A stretch of 64,000 nucleotides of DNA. Origin: Chloroflexi bacterium HGW-Chloroflexi-4 (GTDB lineage Bacteria > Chloroflexota > Anaerolineae > Anaerolineales > Anaerolineaceae). Positions 26,448 to 33,581 of this stretch are shown here, piece by piece (the first letter of the stretch is position 1; each line of letters opens with the position of its first letter). The translations under genes were made by a program, and so were the position numbers. The stretch is from the NCBI GenBank assembly GCA_002840715.1, contig PHBW01000023.1, positions 49,973 through 113,972 on the forward strand, in the 5' to 3' direction. The notes under the pieces are model-generated. The model saw nothing but the letters and a program-made list of their open reading frames with translations. It made no database searches and was not told where the DNA came from.

Positions 26448-27431
26448 TTACTGCAACCCAATCTTTTGCAGAGTGTCGTGCAGCACATTTGCAGAATTCT
26501 GGATGCCGGCTTTTTCTTTCTCGTTGAGCTTCAAATACATGGTGCGTTTGATGCCGTTGTGTCCGATCACTGAGGGCAGACTCAAGTAAACATCGTTAAT
26601 GCCGTAATAACCTGAGATCAGGGTGGAGACGCTCAGCACAGAGTCTTGTCCACGTAATATGGCTTCAACGATGCGAAGCAGGCCGTTGCCAATGGCGTAA
26701 TAAGTAGCGCCTTTTCTCTTTATAATCTCGTAGGCTGCATCGCGGGTATCTCTGAAGATTTTCTCGTATACCTCTGAATCAAAGTCTTTGCAGCAGTCTT
26801 CACAATACCCGTCGCAGTTGCCGGGGCAGTAATCTTCCAGCTCCATACCACCAATGGTCGCCAGGGACCAAACCGGCACTTCGCTGTCTCCGTGTTCACC
26901 GATGATGTAGGCATGCACGCTCCTGGCGTCTACACCTGCGTGCTGGCTGAGCAAATATTTGAAGCGTGCTGTGTCTAGGATGGTGCCCGATCCGATTACA
27001 CGCTCCGCTGGCAGTCCGCTGATCTTCCATGCGGCATAGGTCAAAATATCCACCGGGTTGGTCGCCATCAGAATGATTCCGTTGGGATTGTATTTGACGA
27101 TCTCTGGGATAATGCCTTTCAAGATTTCATAGTTGCGGGCCACCAGATCAAGCCGGGTTTCGCCTTCTTTTTGTCCGCTGCCGGCGGTCACCACCGTGAT
27201 GGCTGCCCCGGCGGTATCTTCATAAGTTCCAGCCCAAATGCGTGTCGCGTGGGTGAGGGGCACGGCATGATTGAGGTCCATGGCTTCGCCTTCCGCGCGG
27301 GTATGATTACGGTCGATCAAAACAATCTCGGCTGCCAATCCGCTTTGCAGCAGGGCATAAGCAAAGGTGGCACCGACATTGCCGGTGCCGACAATTGCGA
27401 TTCGAGTAGGTTGAAAATTTTCGTTGGTCAT
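26448..27431 (-). CDS. ldh: L-lactate dehydrogenase
   Basis: A 327-residue NAD-dependent enzyme. The start at the second ATG begins MTNENFQPTRIAIVG; an upstream ATG would add 11 unusual residues. GTGNVGATF is the dinucleotide motif and KEGETRLDLVARN holds the substrate arginine. LDTARF carries the D-R pair and IGEHGDSEVPVWS the catalytic histidine, so it is L-lactate- rather than malate-specific by appearance. An odd Cys-rich insert (YCPGNCDGYCEDCC, near residue 210) follows the active site. A riboswitch-like array lies upstream. Confidence 0.92.
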   Translation of the reverse strand: MTNENFQPTRIAIVGTGNVGATFAYALLQSGLAAEIVLIDRNHTRAEGEAMDLNHAVPLTHATRIWAGTYEDTAGAAITVVTAGSGQKEGETRLDLVARNYEILKGIIPEIVKYNPNGIILMATNPVDILTYAAWKISGLPAERVIGSGTILDTARFKYLLSQHAGVDARSVHAYIIGEHGDSEVPVWSLATIGGMELEDYCPGNCDGYCEDCCKDFDSEVYEKIFRDTRDAAYEIIKRKGATYYAIGNGLLRIVEAILRGQDSVLSVSTLISGYYGINDVYLSLPSVIGHNGIKRTMYLKLNEKEKAGIQNSANVLHDTLQKIGLQ

Positions 27432-27514
27432 TATGCTCTCCGTAATATAGACAATATATATCATAATTATAATATAAATTACCTGAGCAGGGAATAGTAA
27501 TTAGGTTATTGGTT

Positions 27515-27549
27515 CCTAATCCCTAATCCCTAATTACTAATTACTAAAA
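27515..27549. repeat. Five tandem heptamers (CCTAATC type)
   Basis: CCTAATC CCTAATC CCTAATT ACTAATT ACTAAAA in a row, between the terminator and the ldh gene. Related short pieces occur at 26,421-26,441 and 33,485-33,503. Too short and irregular for a CRISPR; they look like degenerate satellite sequence. Confidence 0.6.
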
Positions 27550-27588
27550 AAGAACCGCCCCTTCTTCGGATGGAGAAGAGGCGGTTAT
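27546..27588 (-). terminator. Intrinsic terminator between the riboswitch array and ldh
   Basis: On the minus strand AACCGCC-TCTTCT pairs with AGAAG-GGGCGGTT around a loop of about eight bases and is followed by six T. It sits 114 bases before the ldh start and directly after the third aptamer-like unit, so it could be the expression platform of the array. Confidence 0.8.
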
Positions 27589-27595
27589 TCACTTT

Positions 27596-27672
27596 GGCAG
27601 CCAGGCGGTCATGACCTTTTGGGTTTTAGATCCTTGGCTTTGCGTCCCTGGTTTTGACCAGGTTTGCTTTTC
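27596..27672 (-). promoter_or_regulatory. GEMM-type (c-di-GMP-I / cGAMP) riboswitch aptamer, unit C
   Basis: Minus strand: AAAAGCAAACC, hairpin TGGTC-AAAA-CCAG, GGGACGCAAAGCC, then GGATCTAAAACC and a closing GACCGCCTGGCTGCC. The order GCAAACC - hairpin - GACGCAAAGCC - CTAAA - GCTGCC is that of the GEMM-I class. The base before GCAAACC that I align with G20 of the Vibrio Vc2 aptamer is A, the hallmark of the cGAMP-preferring Ib subtype. Alignment was done by eye. Confidence 0.72.
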
Positions 27673-27766
27673 TTACTTGGAGTGCGCCAGTAATTAAGAA
27701 ATTAATCTAATTATTTGTTCTGGCTGCGTAGACCTGATCGGGTCCTGTCTACTTGCTCCTCTTGCA

Positions 27767-27843
27767 GGCAGCGCGGTTATCTTGGTCTTGTTCAGACTTT
27801 AGACCCTTTGGCTTTGCACCGCCGGTTTTCACCGGTTTCGCTG
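27767..27843 (-). promoter_or_regulatory. GEMM-type riboswitch aptamer, unit B (degenerate)
   Basis: Minus strand: GCGAAACCGG, AAAA loop, CCGGCGGTGCAAAGCC, then GGGTCTAAAGTC and a 3' arm GATAACCGCGCTGCC. It matches the GEMM core but with GCG for GGC before AAACC and GTGC for GACGC, so ligand binding may be lost. It directly abuts unit A. A further hairpin (GTAGAC / GTCTAC, 27,727-27,751) follows it. Confidence 0.55.
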
Positions 27844-27895
27844 ATTTTAGACCCCTGGCTTTGCGTCACCCACTTTCGTTGGGTTTTGCTCTTGA
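27843..27895 (-). promoter_or_regulatory. GEMM-type riboswitch aptamer, unit A (5' part)
   Basis: Minus strand: AGAGCAAAACCCAAC with a GAAA tetraloop, GTGGGTGACGCAAAGCC and GGGGTCTAAAATC, nearly identical to the P2 and core of the Vc2 c-di-GMP-I aptamer. Position 20 by my alignment is A. The 3' arm is missing or displaced because unit B begins at once. It may be half of a nested or tandem aptamer. The spacer from here to 28,060 holds nothing else I recognise. Confidence 0.65.
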
Positions 27896-28059
27896 CTAGA
27901 CAATACCACGCATAATTCTAGAAATTCAATAGAACAAGTCCGATTTTATGCGGATTTAATTTCGGGAAAATAAATCCTTTTTTTGGTTAATTACCCTTTT
28001 CGATTCCTTCAATGATTTTAGGGTTGCATCCATTTTGTTGTAATCGAAACCTGCTGAGC

Positions 28060-28905
28060 TCACTTTTCGACTGCATAAATTATTTCTGTAATACTTCCTT
28101 GCTTTGTGAACATCTTCTTGCGGTTGATGATCACCACAACAAATGCCAATAATACAAACAAGAAATTGTCATATGGTTGTGCGTCTGGCCACAACGGATT
28201 CATCATCTGAAAATGATAGATCACCGAGATCAATAAACTGCCTCGAGAATCATTGAATAAGGCGGTGAGAATGACACAGATGGCAATGATGCCTAGAAAA
28301 TAAGGGATGACGTCCCATGATGATTGAGGCAAGCCGCTCATGAAGAGGGAGGGCACATGCCATAGAGCCCATATCACACCCAAAATTAACCCCGCCCAGA
28401 TCGGTGCAAATTTCCGTTGAAGCAGGGGCAGCGCAAAACCTCTCCAGCCAAACTCTTCAAGCGGACCCAGGATCAGGGCATGCCCAATGGCCGGAATCGC
28501 CAAAGTCCAGGGTGAAAATGCGAAAGCTGTGTTTAGTGTCCCTTTAATTGCGGCGCCAAGAAATACAACTGCTGGAATTCCAAGGACCATGAACGCCCAC
28601 CATGATAGTGGTGCGCGCCATAATGTTAATCGCTTTAAAAAGCGGCCGAACCCCTTCAATCCATAATATCGTAAAACGAGAAGCACTCCGGCAATCCCGG
28701 GTGCATAAATGGCAAGGATGATGATCGGGTTGGATAAACTGATTTCACCAAAGAGATTGGTAAAGAAATCTGGAATCATAAAAAATAAAATGGCTAAACC
28801 CCAAGTCAACCCAAAAGTGATGGCCAAAAAAGAGCCGAGCATTTTTCCATTTTTTGGTGTTGGTCTTGTGTTTTCGGTAGTTTCTTGTTTTTCAATGCTG
28901 TTCAT
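28060..28905 (-). CDS. CPBP family intramembrane metalloprotease
   Basis: A 281-residue membrane protein starting at the ATG behind AAGGAGAG (an upstream in-frame ATG lacks a site). About seven hydrophobic segments. GPLEEFGWRGFALP holds the E-E-x-x-x-R motif and ALWHVPSLF the histidine of the CAAX protease/bacteriocin-processing (CPBP) family; a third conserved part is AICVILTALFNDSRGSLL. Members cleave within membranes and include prenyl proteases and immunity proteins. The substrate is unknown and no bacteriocin gene is near. Confidence 0.85.
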   Translation of the reverse strand: MNSIEKQETTENTRPTPKNGKMLGSFLAITFGLTWGLAILFFMIPDFFTNLFGEISLSNPIIILAIYAPGIAGVLLVLRYYGLKGFGRFLKRLTLWRAPLSWWAFMVLGIPAVVFLGAAIKGTLNTAFAFSPWTLAIPAIGHALILGPLEEFGWRGFALPLLQRKFAPIWAGLILGVIWALWHVPSLFMSGLPQSSWDVIPYFLGIIAICVILTALFNDSRGSLLISVIYHFQMMNPLWPDAQPYDNFLFVLLAFVVVIINRKKMFTKQGSITEIIYAVEK

Positions 28906-29169
28906 TGATTCTCTCCTTTTTGATAAATGATCTACTCTCATATGATATTGGATGATTTCATACTGTCACACCGTCAACCAGGCAGAGTTAACCTGGTCAA
29001 AAGTAGGGGATTTTCTGTAAAATTTTTCGATTAGTTTTCTATACGTTCAAATGCGATAAAAGTCGTATCAATCATCATTCAATAAATATTACAATTATTA
29101 TGAAAATTATCATATTAAATATGTATACTATTATCAACATGAACAAATAAGAAAGCATGAGGATAAACC

Positions 29170-30417
29170 ATGAGCGAAGTGATCAACAACCGTCAGAAAC
29201 GTGTCGATATTATGAAAAACCTTATCCGCCAATTGGATCAAGGTGTAGCCGAAGAGAGAGTAAAATCTCAACTCGAAACCATGCTGGATGAAGCCGATTA
29301 CAGTGACGTTTTTATGATGGAAGTACAGTTGGTGAAAGAGGGCATTACCGCCGAACGCATTCAGGAACTCTGCGATACACATACGCGCGTATTAAAAAAA
29401 CACCTTGATTTACAAGAAACCCCTGAAACATTGCCCGGGCATCCTGTTCACACTTTTGTGCAAGAAAATCGCGAACTGGCCAAAACTACCGGCTCCATCC
29501 GTGTCTTGCTCGAAAAAATCAATCAAAAACCGGATGATGAAGCGGTCACTGATATGATGCAGGCAGTTCAACAACAATTGAACATTCTCATGGATGTGGA
29601 TAAACATTATCGGCGCAAAGAAAATTTGCTCTTTCCTTATTTTGAAAAGAACCAGCTTCCTGGTCCTCCTTTGGTGATGTGGGGCAAACATGATGAGGTG
29701 CGCAAGCAGCTTCGCGAAACACTTGCCGGGCTCCAACAGGTTGAAACTCACACTGCCGGCGAGGTGAAAGCTTTCAGTTCCTTTACCATTCTTCCTACCC
29801 TTGAATCTGTCGATGACATGATCTACAAGGAAGAAAAGATTATGTTCCCGACCGCTTTGGATCTCTTAACTGAGCAGGATTGGTACGAGATATATACTCA
29901 AAGCGATGAATATGGCTACTGCATCTATGCACCTCAATTTGAATGGACCCCCGAAGGCGGTGTAACGGAAGAAATGAAAAAACCCGCAGCTTCCAATGGA
30001 CGGGTTCAAATGCCGACTGGTAATTTCAGCCTGAATGAGTTGATTTCAGTTTTCAGCACCCTGCCTTTTGATCTGACCTTTGTGGATGCCGAAGACACCG
30101 TTCGCTACTTCACCCCCGGCCGCAACCGCATTTTTGACCGGTCTCGTGCCATCCTGGGACGTAAAGTGCAATACTGCCATCCGCCCAAGAGCGTCCACAT
30201 CGTAAACAAGATCGTCAAAGATTTCAAAGACGGCGCTCAGGAGAAAGCAGCTTTTTGGATCAACATGGGCGGCAAGTTCATTTACATCTGCTATTATGCT
30301 GTCCGTGATCCTCATGGTGTTTATCTTGGGACGCTGGAAGTGACCCAGGATTTGACCGAAGTTCGCGCCCTTGAAGGCGAGCGCCGCTTGTTGGAATATG
30401 ATTCTGAGACATCGTGA
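29170..30417 (+). CDS. DUF438 / hemerythrin / PAS protein
   Basis: A 415-residue soluble protein. Residues 1-85 form DUF438 (VDIMKNLIRQLDQGVAEERV) and about 88-240 a hemerythrin-like four-helix bundle with HPVHTFVQEN, DKHYRRKENLLFPYFE and WGKHDEVR. About 285-405 are a PAS domain (LPFDLTFVDAEDTVRYFTPG, ... GRKVQYCHPPKSVHIV) of the type found with DUF438. The histidines and glutamates could bind a di-iron site and sense oxygen or NO. No output domain is attached. The downstream DUF1858 gene is probably cotranscribed. Confidence 0.85.
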   Translation: MSEVINNRQKRVDIMKNLIRQLDQGVAEERVKSQLETMLDEADYSDVFMMEVQLVKEGITAERIQELCDTHTRVLKKHLDLQETPETLPGHPVHTFVQENRELAKTTGSIRVLLEKINQKPDDEAVTDMMQAVQQQLNILMDVDKHYRRKENLLFPYFEKNQLPGPPLVMWGKHDEVRKQLRETLAGLQQVETHTAGEVKAFSSFTILPTLESVDDMIYKEEKIMFPTALDLLTEQDWYEIYTQSDEYGYCIYAPQFEWTPEGGVTEEMKKPAASNGRVQMPTGNFSLNELISVFSTLPFDLTFVDAEDTVRYFTPGRNRIFDRSRAILGRKVQYCHPPKSVHIVNKIVKDFKDGAQEKAAFWINMGGKFIYICYYAVRDPHGVYLGTLEVTQDLTEVRALEGERRLLEYDSETS

Positions 30418-30436
30418 GCATAAATTGGAGGACAAG

Positions 30437-30958
30437 ATGGAAATAACGGGTTTAAGCAAGTTGTCAGACGTGCTGCAAGCCTATCCCGAACTTGAAGAGC
30501 AGCTTGTCAATATTGCGCCGCCTTTTAAAAACCTGAAAAACCCTGTGCTCAGACGCACGGTCGGCGCACTGGTAAATCTTGAAAAAATTGCCCAGGTGGG
30601 CGGCATGGACGCTTCAAAATTGGTTAATACCTTGCGCCGTCACGTCGGTCAACCTGAGCTGCTTGAAAAATCTGAAGAAATCAAAAATGTTGCCATACCT
30701 AGAACCACCGAAGACCCTGATTGGATTTCAGGCGAACCTCAATTCTTGGTCAACGGCACCCAACTGCTTGAGCAGGGTGAAGTTCCGTTGGGCAAGATCA
30801 ATCAACTTCTTCCGCAGTTAACTGCCAACCGCTATCTGCTGCTCTTGACCAACTTTTCTCCCACCCCTATCATCGATGCGGTCCAGAAACAAAACATGCG
30901 CGTCTTTTCGAAGACCAATCCCGACAAACCCGATGACTTCCTGACCTTTATTGGATGA
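30437..30958 (+). CDS. DUF1858 protein with DUF2249-like C-terminus
   Basis: A 173-residue protein starting at the ATG behind TGGAGGA; a longer frame begins inside the previous gene. Residues 1-72 are a DUF1858 domain (LSDVLQAYPELEEQLVNIAP, VGGMDASKLVNTLRRHVG). The rest (QLLEQGEVPLGKINQLLPQL, LLLLTNFSPTPIIDAVQKQN) resembles the DUF2249/SirA-like domain often found with DUF438 and hemerythrin genes. Such trios occur in anaerobes and are thought to respond to NO or O2. That role is inferred from context. Confidence 0.8.
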   Translation: MEITGLSKLSDVLQAYPELEEQLVNIAPPFKNLKNPVLRRTVGALVNLEKIAQVGGMDASKLVNTLRRHVGQPELLEKSEEIKNVAIPRTTEDPDWISGEPQFLVNGTQLLEQGEVPLGKINQLLPQLTANRYLLLLTNFSPTPIIDAVQKQNMRVFSKTNPDKPDDFLTFIG

Positions 30959-30976
30959 GGTACATCTTATTGTGCG

Positions 30977-31018
30977 GACACGGCGCGCCGTGCCCGACAC
31001 GATAATTGCAGGTTGCCT
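30977..31018. repeat. GC-rich palindrome (REP-like), copy 1
   Basis: A perfect 14-bp palindrome CACGGCGCGCCGTG at 30,979-30,992 is followed by CACGATAATTGCAGGTTGCC. The same palindrome and tail recur inside the adjacent transposase gene, as expected of a REP sequence moved by its RAYT enzyme. Confidence 0.65.
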
Positions 31019-31028
31019 GAATGATTAT

Positions 31029-31656
31029 TCAAACCGAAAAGTATTCATCTTTTAGTCCCCAGTTTTCTGGATTGTTGTGAATGTAGTTGGCGATATTGAT
31101 ATATTCTTTTTCTGTTTCAATAATATGTTCATAATAATTTCGAAGCCAAAGAGGTTTACAAGGCGTTCCTCGTTGAATGTTTATTCTTTTTGTGGCAGCT
31201 GATTTAAAAGCCCCAACTATTGTTGGCAAGGATCCTTTGACTGGATGCCCAAATTGGCCAGTTGTACGGGCACGGCGCGCCGTGCCCGTACACGATAATT
31301 GCAGGTCGCCCGTACCATAACGATTTTCTTTTATGTCTGAGAAGTGGTTATTATATTCATGATTATCAAACTGTTCAACAATCCAAATAATTCCATGAAT
31401 GTGGTTGGGCATGATCACAAACTCATCTTCGGAGAGTTCGATATTTGGTCGAAGTGCTTGTGTTTTGAACCATTCTTCTCTTACAATCACCCCATATTCA
31501 TTATAATTTCATCACCCCATTTTCAATCTTCCCAAACAAATGTTCCCACTTGTGAGTGACAAGCGTAATAAAGTAGACACCTGCTGAAGAATAATCATAA
31601 CCTTCATAACGGATTGACCGCCTTTTAGGATATTTGTCGTGATTAATGGAATTCAT
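31029..31656 (-). pseudogene. REP-associated tyrosine transposase (RAYT, IS200-like), frameshifted
   Basis: An ATG at 31,656 with an AAGGGGAG site opens the frame MNSINHDKYPKRRSIRYEGY, then GVYFITLVTHKWEHLFGKIE and ENGVMKL, stopping at TAA (31,503-31,501). Removing one T restores NEYGVIVREEWFKTQALRPN and the metal-binding motif MPNHIHGI, and continues to the stop at 31,029. The intact protein would be about 208 residues with the Y1 transposase fold. The coding part also contains a 28-bp palindrome. Inactivation is real unless the single base is a sequencing error. Confidence 0.85.
31264..31315. repeat. GC-rich palindrome (REP-like), copy 2, inside the RAYT gene
   Basis: A perfect 28-bp palindrome at 31,264-31,291 (each arm GTACGGGCACGGCG read inward) plus the tail CACGATAATTGCAGGT. 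It keeps the reading frame and would add about 20 residues to the transposase at a point where family members usually have a short loop. Confidence 0.7.
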
Positions 31657-31687
31657 GACCTACTCCCCTTAAATAGTGGTTTTTCCC

Positions 31688-31712
31688 GCCTCCACGGAGA
31701 ATAGAACTCCGG
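31688..31712 (-). repeat. tRNA-Glu 3'-end fragment
   Basis: 25 bases match the T-arm and 3' acceptor strand of the tRNA-Glu at 10,766-10,790 with 23 identities; the T-loop is changed and no 5' part exists. Such fragments are left behind when elements integrate in tRNA genes. It has the same orientation as the intact tRNA. Confidence 0.75.
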
Positions 31713-31724
31713 AATTAGCATTCA

Positions 31725-32042
31725 TCAACAATGAATCGAAGGGGACATCCCTTGGAACTGCTTGTAAACCTTTCCAAGCTGGGCAACAATGAATAACACC
31801 ACCGCAATTTCAAACGCCAGATCACCCAGGTGCACTTCAAGCCACATGTCATTGAACTCTTTGCTGGCATTAAACTTGTGCTCGCCATCAACAAACTTGG
31901 AGAGTTCCGTAGACAGGTTTGATATCTCAATCCTGATCGTGCGCGATTCAGCCGCGCTTTTATGCGCATGAATCAATCCGCAGTCAAAGCTTTGATGAAT
32001 CGTGATGTGGGGGTTGGGAAGATTGATGTAAACATTGATCAT
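31725..32042 (-). CDS. Hypothetical protein
   Basis: A 105-residue protein with a strong GGAGGAGAA site before its ATG. The N-terminus (MINVYINLPNPHITIHQSFD) suggests a beta strand, and a hydrophobic segment near residues 76-92 (AFEIAVVLFIVAQLGKVY) is amphipathic. Two His in the first third (NPHITIH). It ends 13 bases from the tRNA-Glu fragment, so it may be cargo of a lost integrated element. No family recognised. Confidence 0.55.
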   Translation of the reverse strand: MINVYINLPNPHITIHQSFDCGLIHAHKSAAESRTIRIEISNLSTELSKFVDGEHKFNASKEFNDMWLEVHLGDLAFEIAVVLFIVAQLGKVYKQFQGMSPSIHC

Positions 32043-32140
32043 TTCTCCTCCAATTTTCCGGTAACTTACCTAAAAATGAGTGTCAAATTGATCTCTAGCT
32101 AGATTCTACATCTAATTAGTTTACTATTGACCTTTGGGTT

Positions 32141-32169
32141 TATAATCTGAACATAGAATATAAATTCTA
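32141..32169 (+). promoter_or_regulatory. Promoter -10 and inverted-repeat operator of the ATPase gene
   Basis: A perfect TATAAT (32,141-32,146) is followed after seven bases by the palindrome TAGAAT-ATAA-ATTCTA (32,154-32,169). The same -10/gap/palindrome spacing occurs at uvrA. The -35 is poor. Confidence 0.65.
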
Positions 32170-32236
32170 GTAAAGCGCTTTGAAATGTTATTTCTCCACT
32201 TCAGTTTTTCGGACTTTAAGGATAATCGGAGTTTCA

Positions 32237-32962
32237 ATGACTTTCTTGAAAAGTATCAGATCAGAACCTGATTTGGTGGATCCATCCAAATTCCCTTTTT
32301 CAATCCCCTTTCTTTCAACCGGGTTGAATCTGGAATTCACGTCCAATGTAACTTTTTTTGTCGGTGAAAACGGATCAGGAAAGTCAACCCTTCTTGAGGC
32401 GATTGCCGACGGCTGCGGGTTTAACCATTCAGGAGGCAACCGTAATCTTACCTATTCAAGTTCTGACGGCGAATCAAACCTGACTGCTGCGCTGCGTTTT
32501 TCGTGGATGCCTAAGGTAACCAATGGCTTTTTTATGCGCGCCGAGAGTTTTTACAATTTTGCTACTTACATTGATCAGATGGCTGAGGAGGATTCATCTA
32601 TTCTTCAAGGGTACGGCGGCAAATCACTGCATCAACAATCCCACGGCGAGTCCTTTCTCTCTCTTTTTGTCAATCGTTTCAATCGCGGCATCTATATTCT
32701 GGATGAGCCCGAAGCCGCACTCTCACCCAACCGGCAGTTATCCTTCATGGCTTTGATCCATCAGCTTGAAACTTCGGGCAAAGCTCAATTCATCATTGCC
32801 ACCCACTCGCCCATCCTCTTGAGCTATCCTGATTCAGTCATTTTTAGCCTGGATGCTGAAGAAATATCTCAAGTCACTGTTCAACAAACAGAACATTATC
32901 GCGTTACTCGTGATTTCCTCGATAAACCAGACCGCTTCTTTCGCCACCTGTTCGCGGAGTGA
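32237..32962 (+). CDS. Small ABC/AAA-type ATPase
   Basis: A 241-residue protein starting at the ATG behind CGGAG. Walker A GENGSGKST (about residue 43), a SHGESFLSLF signature, Walker B IYILDEPEAALSP and the switch histidine in IIATHSPILL are all present. There is no membrane partner, no coiled coil and no nuclease domain, so it belongs to the stand-alone RecF/SMC-like AAA_21 group rather than to a transporter. The operator shared with uvrA points to a stress or DNA-repair role. Confidence 0.78.
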   Translation: MTFLKSIRSEPDLVDPSKFPFSIPFLSTGLNLEFTSNVTFFVGENGSGKSTLLEAIADGCGFNHSGGNRNLTYSSSDGESNLTAALRFSWMPKVTNGFFMRAESFYNFATYIDQMAEEDSSILQGYGGKSLHQQSHGESFLSLFVNRFNRGIYILDEPEAALSPNRQLSFMALIHQLETSGKAQFIIATHSPILLSYPDSVIFSLDAEEISQVTVQQTEHYRVTRDFLDKPDRFFRHLFAE

Positions 32963-32991
32963 CATCAGTTTGAACTTTTATCATTAACCAC

Positions 32992-33034
32992 TTGACAAAC
33001 AGGTTTGTAATTAAACAATAGAATAAAAATTCTA
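32992..33034 (+). promoter_or_regulatory. Orphan promoter with a third copy of the inverted repeat
   Basis: TTGACA, 16 bases, AACAAT, then TAGAAT-AAAA-ATTCTA at 33,019-33,034 overlapping the -10. No gene follows for 550 bases on the plus strand. It may drive an unannotated RNA or a long uvrA leader. The region 33,035-33,540 is AT-rich and otherwise featureless, with a REP-tail-like piece (ATAATTACAGGTTGCC) at 33,520. Confidence 0.5.
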
Positions 33035-33541
33035 ATAATTTTGTCCGATTTAGAAATAGTTGTACCTGTAGTTTCATTAATTGATTTGAGTCGAATTGAA
33101 TTTAATTGATTTTTTGCAAAACAAATAATGAGATGAATGGGTCGATTGATCAAGTTTTACCCCGTCGAATTCGACGAGTTAAGAAATAATAGCAAAGAGT
33201 TATATCTTCAAAGCACTAAATTAATAACCATAAACCTAGTATTCGAACATAAAAACAAAGGATTCGTTTTCAACCAAATTATTACCAATAAGTGAGTTCA
33301 AAATTATCTCAAAGCAAAGACTTTTCATCATAGAGGCAAATTTCGTACAAAACGCATTCGTTTTCCCAGTGCCAGAGCGGAGCGAAGGGTATTTGTTTTT
33401 GAATTTTATCTAAAACAAAAACGAATCCCAATAATTATCATTTGGGATTAACACTGATTACTGATTGCTGGGTTTTCCTAAATTCTAATTACTCATCACC
33501 AATCCCTGCTTTAACCACTATAATTACAGGTTGCCCTGTGG

Positions 33542-33570
33542 TACAATATTGGTATAGAAAATAAATTCTA
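33542..33570 (+). promoter_or_regulatory. uvrA promoter -10 and operator
   Basis: TACAAT (33,542-33,547), a seven-base gap and the near-palindrome TAGAAA-ATAA-ATTCTA (33,555-33,570). It ends 11 bases before the uvrA ATG. Candidate binding site for an SOS-type repressor. Confidence 0.6.
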
Positions 33571-33581
33571 ATGGATAGATT

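Noticed and set aside
27515..27549. Tandem heptamers considered as a CRISPR or telomere-like array
   Set aside because: Only five short imperfect units without spacers; no cas genes in the window.
10765..31712. A genomic island bounded by the tRNA-Glu and its fragment
   Set aside because: The fragment lies on the 5' side of the tRNA, not the 3' side where an integrated element would leave it, and the interval holds ordinary housekeeping and transport genes.
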